Positions 30,475-41,303 of a stretch of DNA of 64,000 nt are shown one piece after another. Below the pieces are notes generated by a model that saw only the letters and a program-made list of their open reading frames with translations, was not told the DNA's origin and did no database searches. The translations under genes were made by a program, and so were the position numbers. Every line of letters begins with the position of its first letter. The stretch's first letter is position 1. Source of the stretch: JBKQVT01 sp963727245 (lineage in GTDB: Bacteria; Planctomycetota; Planctomycetia; Pirellulales; Thermoguttaceae); NCBI GenBank assembly GCA_963727245.1, contig CAVSFO010000004.1, positions 310,001 to 374,000 on the forward strand, read 5' to 3'.

Positions 30475-33076
30475 CTACTGCGTCGGGGGCTGATGCTTTT
30501 TGTACCGCTCTTGCATCTTCTTGCGGGCCGCGGTGAGGCTGTCTTTGGTGACTACGCCGTTCTGTACGGCGCCCATTTTCGAGAAATGGTCCCAAACGTC
30601 GCCCGGCACGTCAGCCTTGGCGATCTTGCCGGTCTTCTTCTTGTCGAAGCGCTGGAACACTTCGTCAACGCTGGGGGGCTGGTGGCCGCCCGGACCACCG
30701 TGCCAGCCATGGCCACCTTGTGGACCGCCATGGCGGCCAGTCGTGCGCCGGCTTGCGGACCAGGCTTTGAGCCAGGTTTTTGGCCAGGCTTTGAGCCAGG
30801 CTTTGAGCCAGGCTTTTGACCAGGTTTTTGACCACCTTTTGGAGGTCCCATCTGGTGGTACTGCTTCGCCTCTTTCAGCGCGGTCTCAACGCCCGCCAGG
30901 GTCACCGTTCCGTCCTTGACCACGCCCGCCTTCACGAAGAGTTGCCACATTTGCGGCGGCACCCCCTTCTGCGTCAGCGTGCCGAACTTGAGCATGATGT
31001 CGGCGGCAGCCGGCGGCTTCCCGCCGGGGCGCCCGGGACCGGGCTGCCAGCCAGGTTTCGGACCAAATTGCCGACCAGCTTTCGGACCGCCTTGGGGAGG
31101 CCCCATCTGCACGTGCGCTGCTGCAGCTTCTTCAGGGCGGTTTCAAGGGCCGCCTTGGTGACGGCTCCGTCCTTGACCAGGCCCACCCTGGTGAAGAGTT
31201 CCCACAGGCGTGGCGGGACTTCGTCCTTCGTCAGCTTGCCGTCCTTGTTCTTGTCGAACTTGGCCATGATCTGGTCGGCGGTCGGCAGTTTCCCGCCCCA
31301 ATGTCCGGGACCAGTCACACCGGCCTTCGGACCCCAGGGGCCGCCAGGCTTCTGGCCAAATTGCGGACCAAAGTGGGGGCCGAACTGCGGACCGAACTGC
31401 GGGCCAAAGTGCGGACCGAACTGCGGACCGAACTTGGGGCCTTTACCAAACATGCCCGGCTTTCCGAAGCCGCCCTTGCCACACTCGGGGCTACCCATGC
31501 CGAATTGCGGGCCGCCCTTGCCGCCCATGCCGAATTGCGGGCCGCCCTTGTGACCATGGTGGCCGAAGCCGCCCTTGCCACACTTGGGGCCACCCTTGCC
31601 GAATTGCGGGCCGCCCTTGTGACCGTGGTGGCCGAAGCCGCCCTTGCCACCCATGCCGCACTGCGGGCCGCCCTTGTGACCGTGGTGACCCAAGCCGCCC
31701 TGGCCACCCTTGCCGAATTGCGGGCCGCCCTTGTGACCGTGGTGGCCGTAGCCGCCCATGCCGCACTTGGGGCCGCCCTTATGACCATGGTGGCCCTTGC
31801 CACCGTTGCCGAATTGCGGGCCGCCCTTGTGACCGTGGTGGCCGAAGCCGCCCTTGCCACACTTGCCGAATTGCGGGCCGCCCTTGTGACCATGGTGACC
31901 GAAGCCGCCCTTGCCACCGTTGCCGAATTGCGGGCCGCCCTTGTGACCGTGGTGGCCGTAGCCGCCCATGCCGCACTTGGGGCCGCCCTTATGACCATGG
32001 TGGCCCTTGCCACCGTTGCCGAATTGCGGGCCGCCCTTGTGACCGTGGTGGCCGTAGCCGCCCATGCCGCACTTGGGGCCGCCCTTATGACCATGGTGGC
32101 CCTTGCCACCGTTGCCGAATTGCGGGCCGCCCTTGTGACCGTGGTGACCGTAGCCGCCCTTGCCGCACTTGCCGAACTGCGGGCCGCCCTTGTGACCATG
32201 GTGACCGAAGCCGCCCTTGCCACCGTTGCCGAATTGCGGGCCGCCCTTATGACCATGGTGGCCGTAGCCGCCCATGCCGCACTTGGGGCCGCCCTTATGA
32301 CCATGGTGGCCCTTGCCACCGTTGCCGAATTGCGGGCCGCCCTTGTGACCGTGGTGGCCGTAGCCGCCCATGCCGCACTTGGGGCCGCCCTTATGACCAT
32401 GGTGGCCCTTGCCACCGTTGCCGAATTGCGGGCCGCCCTTGTGACCATGGTGGCCGAAGCCGCCCTTGCCGCCCTTGCCGCACTGCGGGCCGCCCTTGTG
32501 GCCATGGTGACCGTAGCCGCCCTTGGCCCAGCCGCCGTTGCCGTGGCCCTTATGGCCGTGGTGGCCGTAACCGCCCTTGCCGTGGCCCTGATAGCCGTGG
32601 TGGCCCTTGTGGCCCTGGCCACCCTTGCCGAATTGCGGGCCGCCCTTGTGGCCGTGGTGGCCGTAGCCGCCCTGGCCCCAGGCGCCCTTGCCATGGCCCT
32701 TATGGCCGTGGTGGCCGTAACCGCCCTTGCCGTGGCCCTGATAGCCGTGGTGGCCCTTGTGGCCCTGGCCCCAGGCGCCCTTGCCATGGCCCTTATGGCC
32801 TTGGTGGCCCTTATGACCCTTGTGGCCCTTCTTGTCATTCTTACACTTATGGCCGTGGTGGCCCTTGTGGCCGTCGCCGCCCTTCTTGCAGGTGGCGGCG
32901 CCGCAAGTCCCAGACTGTCCATGATGGCCCGCCCAAGCCTGCTTCGCGGGGGCCTTGCTGGGGCACGTCTTCTTCCCGTCAGGGTCCTGCTGGCCCCACG
33001 TCAACTGGACCGCGGGGCCGGCAAACCAGCCACACAGGCCCAGAAGAAGCAGCCCCATGATGCATCGCTTTCCCAT
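30475..33076 (-). CDS. Secreted Gly/His/Lys repeat protein with EF-hand domains, two frameshifts
   Basis: About 867 residues after joining frames broken near 31117 and 30750. The start ATG at 33076 has an excellent AGGAGG site. A signal peptide (MGKRCIMGLLLLGLCGWFAG) precedes HKGHHGHK-type low-complexity sequence, then about 20 copies of HHGHKGGP alternating PQFGNGGK and PKCGMGGY endings. An FGPQFGPHFGPQ section and a KPGSKPGQ section follow. Three EF-hand-like modules end the protein: the first has a canonical loop DKNKDGKLTKDE, the second is degenerate (GTLTQKGV), the third is DKKKTGKIAKAD. Each is followed by a W-x-x-(L/H)F helix and a VKDGxVT loop. Export and divalent metal binding are inferred. 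No family is known to me. Confidence 0.75.
31490..32800. repeat. Coding minisatellite of the HHGHKGG array
   Basis: Tandem units of about 45 and 54 bp encode GHHGHKGGPKCGMGGY and GHHGHKGGPQFGNGGK. Neighbouring units are almost identical at DNA level, with higher-order blocks repeated (31779-31976 resembles 32100-32280 and 32280-32460). This indicates recent expansion or gene conversion. Confidence 0.85.
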
Positions 33077-33322
33077 AATAAGACCTCCTGCGTTTGGGCG
33101 TGCGGACGGGAACGAATCCGGCACGCGGTTTCTAGACAACTAACTCACACTCTGTTCTACTAATTTGCAGAACCGGTCGGGCGGAAGACAGGATACAATG
33201 GGATTAGTGCGATTTCGTGCCTAACGTGGCCTTCTGATACCGTAAAGAGCCTGTATTGCGGCAACATGGGTGCTTTGGGAAAGCGGTCTGAGGCCGAAAC
33301 TACCCTGGCCCCTGCGGGTTAA

Positions 33323-33983
33323 ATGGATATGAGTCAAGTCGTGGGCGATTCGCCCGAGTCCGCCATCGAACGTGGCGCTGAGTACCTCCAAAATGGGGGG
33401 CAGGCTGCTCGCCGAGGTCTTCATGAGTCATCGCCAGCGGCTACGCCGCATGGTGGACCTGCGCCTGGACCGTCGCGTGGCGGCCCGGATCGATCCGTCC
33501 GACGTGCTGCAGGAGACCTATTTGGACGCGGCTCGCCAGTTGGAGCAGTATGTGGCCGAGCCGCCGATGTCCCTGTTTTTATGGCTGCGGTTTCTCACCG
33601 GGCAGCGGCTGATGGCCATCCATCGGCAGCACCTGGGAGTGCAGAAGCGGGACGCGAAACAGGAGGTTGCGATCGAGCGGCCGGAAGCCGATTCGCAGTC
33701 GCTTTCCTGCAGCCTGATCGGGCGGCTGACCTCGCCGAGCATGGCGGCGATGCGCGTCGAGTTGCAGATATGCTTCCAGGAGGCCGTCGATGGTTTGGAG
33801 CCGCTGGACCGCGACATCCTCGCCCTGCGCCACTATGAGGAACTGACCAACCAGGAGGCCGCCGACGAGCTGGGCATTACGCCGGCGGCGGCCAGCAAAC
33901 GCTACATCCGCGCCCTGGAGCGGCTGCGCACGGCGCTGATGACGGCGCCGGGGGCTGCCATGATGGTCGAGCATTTTCCATGA
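33323..33983 (+). CDS. ECF-type RNA polymerase sigma factor, one frameshift
   Basis: About 220 residues when the N-terminus (MDMSQVVGDSPESAIERGAE) is joined to the main frame across the G6 run at 33392-33397, which appears to lack one G. Region 2 contains RRMVDLRLDRRVAARIDPSD and the LWLRFLTGQ block. Region 4 has LDRDILALRHYEELTNQEAA followed by DELGITPAAASKRYIRALER. This is the planctomycete ECF type that pairs with Ser/Thr kinases, and a kinase gene follows 54 bases downstream. No anti-sigma factor is present, so control by the kinase is a reasonable inference. Confidence 0.85.
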
Positions 33984-34037
33984 TGGTCAAGCGCTTCTTG
34001 ATGGTTGGGCACCTTCCCTGACGCTTGACTGTTTTCC

Positions 34038-37000
34038 ATGATGAGCGACGATCTGCACAACGATCCCGGGGACGATTCCAGCGTCGAGCGCAACCCGGTC
34101 GAGCAATTGGCCGAGGACTTCCTCGGTCGTCGCCGCCAGGGGGAAGGGGTTTCGATCAGCGAGTACGCCGAGAAACACCCGCAATTAGCCCAGCGGATCC
34201 GCGATATTTTTCCCACGCTGCTGCTCATGGAGGAGCTTCGTCCCGACACAACGTCGGCGCGGTCCCGCAGCGCCGCCATGACGCAGGCATCCGCGAAGGA
34301 AACGCTGGAACGGCTGGGCGATTTTCGCATTTTGCGCGAGATCGGCCGCGGCGGCATGGGGATCGTGTACGAGGCGGAACAGGAGTCGCTGGGGCGGCGG
34401 GTGGCGCTGAAGGTGTTGCCGGCCGCCTGCCTGGCCTCGGCCACGCGCTTGCAGCGGTTTCTCCGCGAGGCGCAGGCGGCCGCCCGCCTGCACCATACCA
34501 ACATCGTGCCCGTCTTCGGCGTCGGCCAACAGGACGGCATCCATTACTACGTGATGCAGTTTATCGACGGCGAGGGGCTGGACAAGGTCCTGCACGCGCT
34601 GGCCGCCGGGGCCAGCAGTCCGCAGGCGATTCCCTGCGGCCAGGACGCCCCGCCGGCGCCGGCCCAGAGGTGCAGCGGCACGTTTTCCGCCACCGAAGCG
34701 GCCCAGATGCTATTGGCCGGGCCGCCCACGCCCGACTCGCAATCGTCGGCCTCCGCATCGCAGGAAGCCGACGATGCGACGGTCGTGGCCCCCGGTCGGC
34801 GCCGACCGGCTCGCGCTACTGGCGAAGCGTGGCGCGGCTGGGGATCCAGGTCGCCGACGCCCTGCAGTACGCCCATCAACAAGGCACCCTGCACCGCGAC
34901 ATCAAGCCGGCCAACCTGCTCTTGGACAACCGCGGCACGGTGTGGATCACCGATTTCGGGCTGGCCAAGCTGGGCGACCTCGATGACCTGACCCATTCCG
35001 GCGACATGGTCGGCACGCTGCGGTACATGGCCCCCGAGCAGTTCGAAGGCAAGGCGGACGCCCGCAGCGACATCTACAACCTGGGACTGACGCTCTACGA
35101 GCTGCTCACGCTGCGGCCGGCGTTCGACCAGAAAGACCGCCGCCGCCTGATTCGCCAGATGACGCAGGAAGAGCCGCCGCGGCCGCGCAAGCTCAATCCG
35201 GCCATTCCCCGCGACCTGGAAACGATCGTCGTCAAGGCCATGGCCGTCGATGCCGGGCATCGCTACCAGACGGCGGGCCAACTGGCCGCCGACCTCCGCT
35301 GCTTTCTGGAAGACCGGCCCATTCGCGCCCGCCGCGCCAGCCTGGCCGGGCGGCTCTGGCGGTGGGGTCGTCGCAACCGTGCCGTGGCAGCCCTGACCGG
35401 GACCGCCCTGGCCTTGCTGGTGGTCGTGGCCGCGGTCGCCTCGGTCGGCTACCTCCGCACCAACCAGGCCCTGCGGCAGGCGGAGGCCGAGCGGAAGCGG
35501 GCGGAAACCAACCTCCGCCTGGCCACCAAGGCATTCGAGGACATCTTCGATAAAGTCGCCGGCAACACGGTCACGCCGCCCCCCCAGGAGGACCAGCAGG
35601 CCGACCAGCAAGACGACGCTGAAGACGAGGCTGAAGACGACGCGCTGGTGGACGATGAGGAAGACCAGCAGCAGTGGGCGGCAGCCCTCTGGCAAAACAT
35701 CGTCACCGGCAAGGACGCCGTGCTGCTGGAAAGCATGCTCAAGTTCTACGACCAGTTCGCCCACCAGAATCAGGCCAACGTGAAGTTGCAGAAGGAGACG
35801 GCCCGGGCCCACCGCCGCGTGGGCGACATCCAGCGGCGGCTGGGGCAATACGACAAGGCCGAGGCCGCCTACCGCTATGCCTTGACGGGTTACCAGGCCC
35901 TGGCCAAGGCGTCTCCCACCGCCACCGATCTGCTGACAACCATCGCGGCCGTTGAAAACGAACTGGGGGTCGTCTGCCTCGACACCGGCCGGTTTGGGGA
36001 GGCGGGCAATGCGCACCGGCAAGCCCTGGAAACGTTGCGCACGGAGCCGCCGGACGTGGCCGCGTTGCCGGAAAGCCGCTTCGAGTTGGCCAAGACTTAC
36101 GGCTATCTGAGCACGCCGCTGCTGGGGCGGGGGTCGCAATCGGGCGGTTCCGGCGGCGGCCGGCATGGCCCCTGGCACGGCTGGGACCGCAACAACGGGC
36201 CGACGGAAAACAACACAAAGGCCGTGGAAATCCTGCAAAAACTGCTGGCGGAGAACCCTGAAAATCCCGGCTACCGGTTGGCCATGGCCCACTGCCAGCG
36301 CGACCGTTATTTCCTTTCGGCCCGCAGCCACCGCGACGAGGCCGACCAGGCCCGCAAGGAAGCCGTCGGCATCCTGGAGTCGCTGGTGGCCGGTGCGCCA
36401 CACAATCCCGACTACCTCTATGAATTGGCGGAGACGTACATCATGCCGTCCCGGCCCGCCCGGGGTGCAACGCCGCCGGCCGACGACAAGAAGCAGCTTC
36501 AGCAGGCCGTCGAAATCGGCAAGGACTTGATCGCCCGCTATCCGACGGCGCCGGAATACCGGGCCCTGTTGGCCCGCTGCTATGTCCGCGTGGCGTCGGC
36601 CGATGCCCTGGCCGAAGCGGAAAACGACCTGAGCAAGGCGGTGGACTTGGAGAAGAAACTGGCCGTCGAGTTTGCTTCCGTGGCCAGCTATCGCTTTTCA
36701 CTGGTGCGTTCCTTGCACCAATTGGCCGGCGTCCAGATGGCCCGTCACCGCTGGCCGCAAGCCCGGGCGAGCCTCGAAGAGGAAATCGCCGACTGGACAA
36801 AGATTCAGCAGTCGTCGCCCCAGATGTGGCATGTTCGCAGCATGCTCGGCGCGTCGTACAATATGCTGGCCAGCGCGTTGCGGGAGATGGGCGAGAAGTC
36901 GTTGGCGGACGCAGCCACCGCGAAGGCCAAAGAGGCGGGCTTTCATCAGGGCGCAGCCGGCTTCGGCCATTTCCACCGCGAGCGGCAACGGCAGCCGCCG

Positions 37001-37054
37001 TCACAGCCGCCGTCCCAGCGACAGCCGCCGCAGACGAAGCAACAGGCGAAATAG
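34038..37054 (+). CDS. Ser/Thr protein kinase with membrane helix and TPR-like C-terminus, one frameshift
   Basis: About 1005 residues after joining frames near 34800. The N-terminus has an acidic segment and a DFLGRRRQGEGVSISEYAEK motif common in planctomycete kinases. Kinase signatures are IGRGGMGIVYEAE, the Lys in VALKVLP, HRDIKPANLLLD and DFGLAK, with the APE equivalent in MAPEQFEGKAD. A Pro/Ala/Ser-rich insert interrupts the catalytic domain where the frame breaks. A single membrane helix (ALTGTALALLVVVAAVASVGYL) precedes a long helical extracytoplasmic region with TPR-like units and a Gln/Pro tail. Sensor kinase acting with the upstream sigma factor is inferred. Confidence 0.87.
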
Positions 37055-37126
37055 CAGGCGAAATAGCCCCTCTGCAATGCCCTTTGCGGCCCCGCGTCCG
37101 GCTGTTACCATGACGGGGTCGCCTCG

Positions 37127-37213
37127 GGAGCGGTGGCCGAGTGGTTTAAGGCACCAGTCTTGAAAACTGGAGTGTTCGCAAGGGCACCGGGGGTTCAAAT
37201 CCCTCCCGCTCCG
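37127..37213 (+). tRNA. tRNA-Ser(UGA)
   Basis: 87 bases. The acceptor stem GGAGCGG pairs with CCGCTCC, followed by discriminator G; CCA is not encoded. The D arm begins GCCGAGTGG. The anticodon stem CCAGT/ACTGG holds loop CTTGAAA with anticodon TGA. The long variable arm (AGTGTTCGCAAGGGCACC) is typical of a class II tRNA. The T arm is GGGGGTTCAAATCCCTC. Confidence 0.97.
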
Positions 37214-37305
37214 CTTGGGGGAAGGTAGTACGCCGCCCCGTCGTTGTCTGCCGGCCGCCGCCCCCGTATACTTCCTCTGGACATCGAAGACCGGGGAGAC
37301 TTGGC

Positions 37306-37619
37306 ATGACGAGCCAGACACTTTTTCGGATCCTGACTTCCGAGGGGCTGATGTCGCTGGATCTGTTCACGATTGCCCTGCCGCAGCCAGCCAACCTCAA
37401 AGCCGGCTGCCTGCTGGTGGTCAATCAATCCAACGGCAACCGACTGACAGTCCACCAGACGCGGCTGGTCCCGTCGGGGCTGCCCAGTTGCGTTGCCGAC
37501 GACGGGCAGCGAAAAGCGTCTGCCTGAAGTGCGGCCGGGTGGAAGGGGTCGTCCAGGAGCAGATCCATTGCCCCTATCACCACGGCGTCCCCTGCGGGCT
37601 GATCGAGGCAGGCGTCTGA
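37306..37619 (+). CDS. Small protein with C-terminal Cys/His cluster, one frameshift
   Basis: About 104 residues after joining frames near 37520. The start ATG is preceded by GGGGAG. The N-terminus has MTSQTLFRILTSEGLMSLDL, then ANLKAGCLLVVNQSNG. After the shift the C-terminus has a metal-site-like pattern CLKCGRVEGVVQEQIHCPYH followed by HGVPCG, which would fit a zinc ribbon. I do not recognise a family. It starts 92 bases after the tRNA and is followed by a palindrome at 37641. Confidence 0.55.
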
Positions 37620-37640
37620 GGAAAATGCGGGGTGGCGCAA

Positions 37641-37685
37641 GGGGACAGTTCCATTTTCGCCGACGCGAAAATCGGGACAGTCCCC
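37641..37685. repeat. GGGGAC-AGTCCCC palindrome, copy 4
   Basis: Hairpin with TTTTCGC/GCGAAAA inner stem, between the convergent Cys/His protein gene and glgX. Confidence 0.85.
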
Positions 37686-37702
37686 CCTTGCACGCGGTCG
37701 CG

Positions 37703-39866
37703 TCACACCTCGTCGCGGGCGACGAAGCAGACCAACGAGCGGCCTTCCAACTCGACGACGCCAGTGCCCGGCGGCGGCGGGCCCTTGAGGTCGGGATAGA
37801 TGTCGCGCGGACTGGGGGCGGCCGTGTTGATGAACAGCCACCAGGCGTAGTTGCGGGCGATCTTGGGAAGGGCGAACTTGTGCGGTTCGCGGCCGGCGTG
37901 GAGCATGATGAGCACGTGGTGGTTGGGCAGCTCCGTCACGTCGCGCCGCGGGGCGGCGCCGAACAGGCACACCAGGCTGCTGTAGCCGTCGGACCAGTTC
38001 ACCGCGTCGCCGGCGGGCGCATACCAACTGACGTCGGGCAGTCCGCCCGGCCGCGCCGGGCGGCCGCTGAGGAAGTCGGTCCGCCGCACCGTGGGCTCGG
38101 CCTTGCGGAACTCGACCAGGGCCCGGTAGAAGCGGAGCAGATGCTCGTGCTTCTGCACTAGCCGCCAGTCGAACCAGGAGATGGAATTGTCCTGGCAATA
38201 GGCGTTGTTGTTGCCCTGCTGGGTGCGGCGGCACTCGTCGCCGAAGCAGCAGCATCGGCACCCCCTGGCTCAGCAGCAACGAGGCGAGCATGTTCTTGAT
38301 CTGGCGGAGCCGGACGATTTCCACGCTGCGGCGGGTGGTGGGGCCTTCGATGCCGTAGTTGCAACTGAAATTGTTGTTGTCGCCGTCGCTGTTCCGCTCG
38401 CCGTTGGCCTCGTTGTGCTTGTGGTTGTAGCTGACCAGGTCGTTGAGCGTCAAGCCGTCGTGCGAGGTGATGAAGTTGATGCTGTGGTAGGGCCTGCCGA
38501 CCGCTGGCCTGGTAGAGGTCGCTGGAGCCGGCCAGCCGGGTGGCCAGCGGGCCGATCATGTGCGGATCGCCCCGCCAGTAACGCCGCAGGTCGTCGCGAT
38601 AACGGCCGTTCCATTCCGCCCAGCGGAGGCTGCCGAAGCGTGCCCACCTGGTAGGCCCCGCTGGCGTCCCAGGCCTCGGCGATGATCTTCGAGTCGGCCA
38701 GCAAGGGGTCTTCGCCGATCGACTCGACCACCGGCGGATTGGGCACCAGGTTGCCCTCGCGGTCGCGGCTGAGGATCGATGCCAGGTCGAAGCGGAAGCC
38801 GTCGACGTGATAGTTGTGTACCCAATGGCGGAGGCAATGGAAGATCATCTCGCGGACGATCGGGTGGTTGCCGTTGAGCGTATTGCCGCAGCCGGAATAG
38901 TTGCGGTAATGCTGGCCGCCGTTTTCCAGCATGTAGTAGACGCGGTTCTCCAGCCCCTTGAAACTTAGGGTCGGGCCGCCCTGGTTGCCTTCGGCCGTGT
39001 GGTTGAAGACCACGTCGAGGATGACTTCGATGCCGGCGGAGTGCAAGGCGCGGACCATCTCCTTGAACTCCCGCACCTGGCAGCCCGGCTCCGTGCCCAC
39101 GGCATAACCGCGATGGGGCGAGAAGAAGGCCATCGGATCGTAGCCCCAGTAATTGAGCCGCGGCGGCCGCTGGCCGAGGCAGTCGAGGATGGGAAACTCG
39201 TGGACCGGCATCAACTCGATGGCGGTCACGCCCAGCGACTTCAGGTAGGGGATCTTCTCGACCACGCCCAGGTAGGTGCCGGGGTGCTCGACGCCGCTGG
39301 ACGAGGCGACGGTGAAGCCGCGGACGTGCAACTCGTAGATGATCGTCTCGGCCAGGTTGCGGCGCAGGTGGCGGTCGCCCTGCCAATCGAATTCGTCGTT
39401 GATGACCACGCACTTGGGCGGGCGAATGATGCCGCCTTCGGCCGGCAGGAAGTCGCCCGCCAGGGCCTTGCAATACGGATCGATCAGCCGGGCCTGCGGG
39501 ATCGAAGCGGTAGCCGCGTTGCGGCTCGTGCGGCCCGTCGGCCTGAAAGTGATAGAGCTGGCCCGGACCGACCCCGGGGACGAAGATGCTCCAGATGTCG
39601 CCCCAGCGATTCAGATCGGGGTCGAAGTCGATGATCTCGCTGGGCTCCGGATCGCCGGTCCTCTCGTAGAGCAGCACGCGCATCGCCGTGGCGCTGCGGC
39701 TGAAGACGACAAATTGGACGCCGCCGTCGTGAACAATCGCCCCGTAAGGAAGGGGGTGAGTGAACCGCAGCGCGGGATGACGCTGCAACATGGCCGAAGA
39801 CTCAACGGTGCATCCAGGGTGAAAGCCAACATGGCAAGCATAGCATTGATTTACGTCCAGCGACAT
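37703..39866 (-). CDS. glgX: Glycogen debranching enzyme (isoamylase type), four frameshifts
   Basis: About 720 residues if four breaks (near 39498, 38640, 38500 and 38248) are repaired. The N-terminal CBM48-type domain has YGAIVHDGGVQFVVFSRSA. The GH13 core has ELMPVHEFP, GYDPMAFFSPHRGYA, DVVFNHTAEGN, VDGFRFDLAS with the nucleophile Asp, IIAEAWDASG with the acid Glu, and NFITSHDGLTL with the third Asp. RRTQQGNNNAYCQDN is the isoamylase hallmark. The C-terminal beta domain follows. Hydrolyses alpha-1,6 branches of glycogen. So many breaks in a conserved enzyme point to sequence error rather than decay. Confidence 0.85.
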
Positions 39867-40073
39867 GACTGACCCATCCCCGCCGGTCCATGGTTGCAAA
39901 ATGGGCAAGATAGATGGCCGCGACCAACGACGCTATGCCGCTATCCTCTTATTCTTCGGTAGCCCTGCGGCAAAAGTGAAGCGCAGCGGGCGCTGCGGGG
40001 TGCGGCTGACATTACCCCGATGGAGGGGGGAAGGAGGGATTGGGGATTTAGGAAAACGCCCGGCTCTCCCAAG

Positions 40074-40095
40074 CCCGCCGGCTGCGCCCGGCGGG
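40074..40095 (-). terminator. GC-rich hairpin downstream of the haem-motif lipoprotein gene
   Basis: Perfect 8-bp stem CCCGCCGG/CCGGCGGG with loop CTGCGC, 38 bases past the stop. Near-identical to the hairpin at 442-463, with the same AAG prefix and CTGCG loop. It has no T-run. Confidence 0.3.
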
Positions 40096-40132
40096 TCCTG
40101 CGGACTGGCCAATCCCCGTCGCCGCGCCGCCC

Positions 40133-41122
40133 TCACTTGTCCTTGTCCTTTTCCTTGTGAAATACGGCGTGGCAATCGTCGCAGCTCTTGGCCAGCTTGG
40201 TCATTTCTGTCGCCGTGGCCGCGGGGTCGCCGGCGTGGATGCCGGCGTTGGCGGCCGTGGCCGCGTCGCGAAGCTCCACGCAGAACTTGCGCCACTGGGC
40301 GACCTGCGCCGGGGTCTTGGCCGCCTCGGTGCTGGAAATGCTTCCGACGGCGATGGCCGCGATCACGGCGCTCGAGCCGGCTGTTTCCTTGGCCTCCGAT
40401 TTCAGCCGCTCGCCCTGGACATTCCGCTTCAGCCTGGTGTTGAGGATCGGCACCTCCTTCATCAGTTGCGCGAGCGACGCCGGCGGGGTTGAACTCAAAT
40501 CGGTCAGGTCGTTCGTCTTGGCGTTCCGTTCCAGTGCAGCCTTAAGCTCCCCCGCCGCCTTCTTGGCCGCGACATAGTCCTTGGCCTGGGCAACCGCCCG
40601 GGCGGCCGTCATGACCTCTGGCCACCAAAAGGACTTGGCGGGCAGATGATATTCGCCCAGCGCCCGGGCGATCGCGATCACGACGTTCGAGTCCCTGGCC
40701 AACTCCTCCTTCGCGTCCTTGTAGTCATCCTCGCTGGCGACGGCCTCCCCGATGGCCGCAACGTACCGATTCGCCTCGGCGACCAGGTCGTCGGCGGGCA
40801 CCTTCAGCACGGCGAGGCTTTCGTCGCCGCCCGGGCTGGCCGGCTCCGCCGGCTGGGCCGGTTGTTGAGGCCCGCTGGGCGTCGCCGCTTTCATGGCCTC
40901 CGCCGGCTGAGCGGGCTTTTCAGGCTGCACTGGCTTGGCCGGCTCCATCGCGGTGGCAGGCTTGGCGGGGGTGTCCGGTTTGGCTCCCTCTTCCGCCGCG
41001 GCGGCTGCCGATGGCTGTGACGGGGGGGTCGAACCACAGCCGGCCAGAGAAAGCCCGAGGACAATCGCGCCCGCCATGCTCGCCGACAGCCCGCAGCAGC
41101 GGGCAGATTTGGTCCGCCTCAT
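40133..41122 (-). CDS. Lipoprotein with C-terminal CxxCH haem motif (cytochrome c'-like)
   Basis: 329 residues. The signal peptide ends in a lipobox (VLGLSLAGC) at about residue 29. A Pro/Ala/Lys-rich spacer of about 75 residues follows, with PAQPAE and PAKPATAMEPAKPVQ. A mainly helical domain comes next, ending TEMTKLAKSCDDCHAVFHKE; CDDCH binds haem covalently in c-type cytochromes, and the terminal position fits a cytochrome c' or b562-like four-helix bundle. It is predicted to be tethered outside the cytoplasm. It is upstream of glgX on the same strand, with a gap of 266 bases. Confidence 0.75.
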   Translation of the reverse strand: MRRTKSARCCGLSASMAGAIVLGLSLAGCGSTPPSQPSAAAAAEEGAKPDTPAKPATAMEPAKPVQPEKPAQPAEAMKAATPSGPQQPAQPAEPASPGGDESLAVLKVPADDLVAEANRYVAAIGEAVASEDDYKDAKEELARDSNVVIAIARALGEYHLPAKSFWWPEVMTAARAVAQAKDYVAAKKAAGELKAALERNAKTNDLTDLSSTPPASLAQLMKEVPILNTRLKRNVQGERLKSEAKETAGSSAVIAAIAVGSISSTEAAKTPAQVAQWRKFCVELRDAATAANAGIHAGDPAATATEMTKLAKSCDDCHAVFHKEKDKDK

Positions 41123-41303
41123 GCAAGACTCCTTTTGGGAAGGGGACTAACGGAAGTCCCCCAATCTTGCAATTTCCCGACGGTCTGTCAAGGTTCGCTC
41201 GGGGCTTGGCTGGGATGGCGGACAGTCCCCGGATTGCCGCCGGTGCTTCTCCCCGGCGTGATTTTGCTTTACAATGACGCCCATCCCATCTTGGACGAGT
41301 TTC

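Noticed and set aside
31490..32800. Tandem repeats considered as a CRISPR array
   Set aside because: Units are contiguous, coding and lack unique spacers; no cas gene is present. The same holds for the repeats at 21.6-26 kb.
31301..33163. 620-residue plus-strand open frame rich in ALVTVVAEAALATLAELRAA
   Set aside because: It is the exact antisense of the HHGHKGG coding array, which has a signal peptide, ribosome site and EF-hands on the minus strand. The repeat periodicity alone keeps this frame open.
35000..37000. Minus-strand open frames opposite the kinase gene (34547-36403)
   Set aside because: They are antisense to HRDIKPAN, DFGLAK and TPR-like coding sequence.
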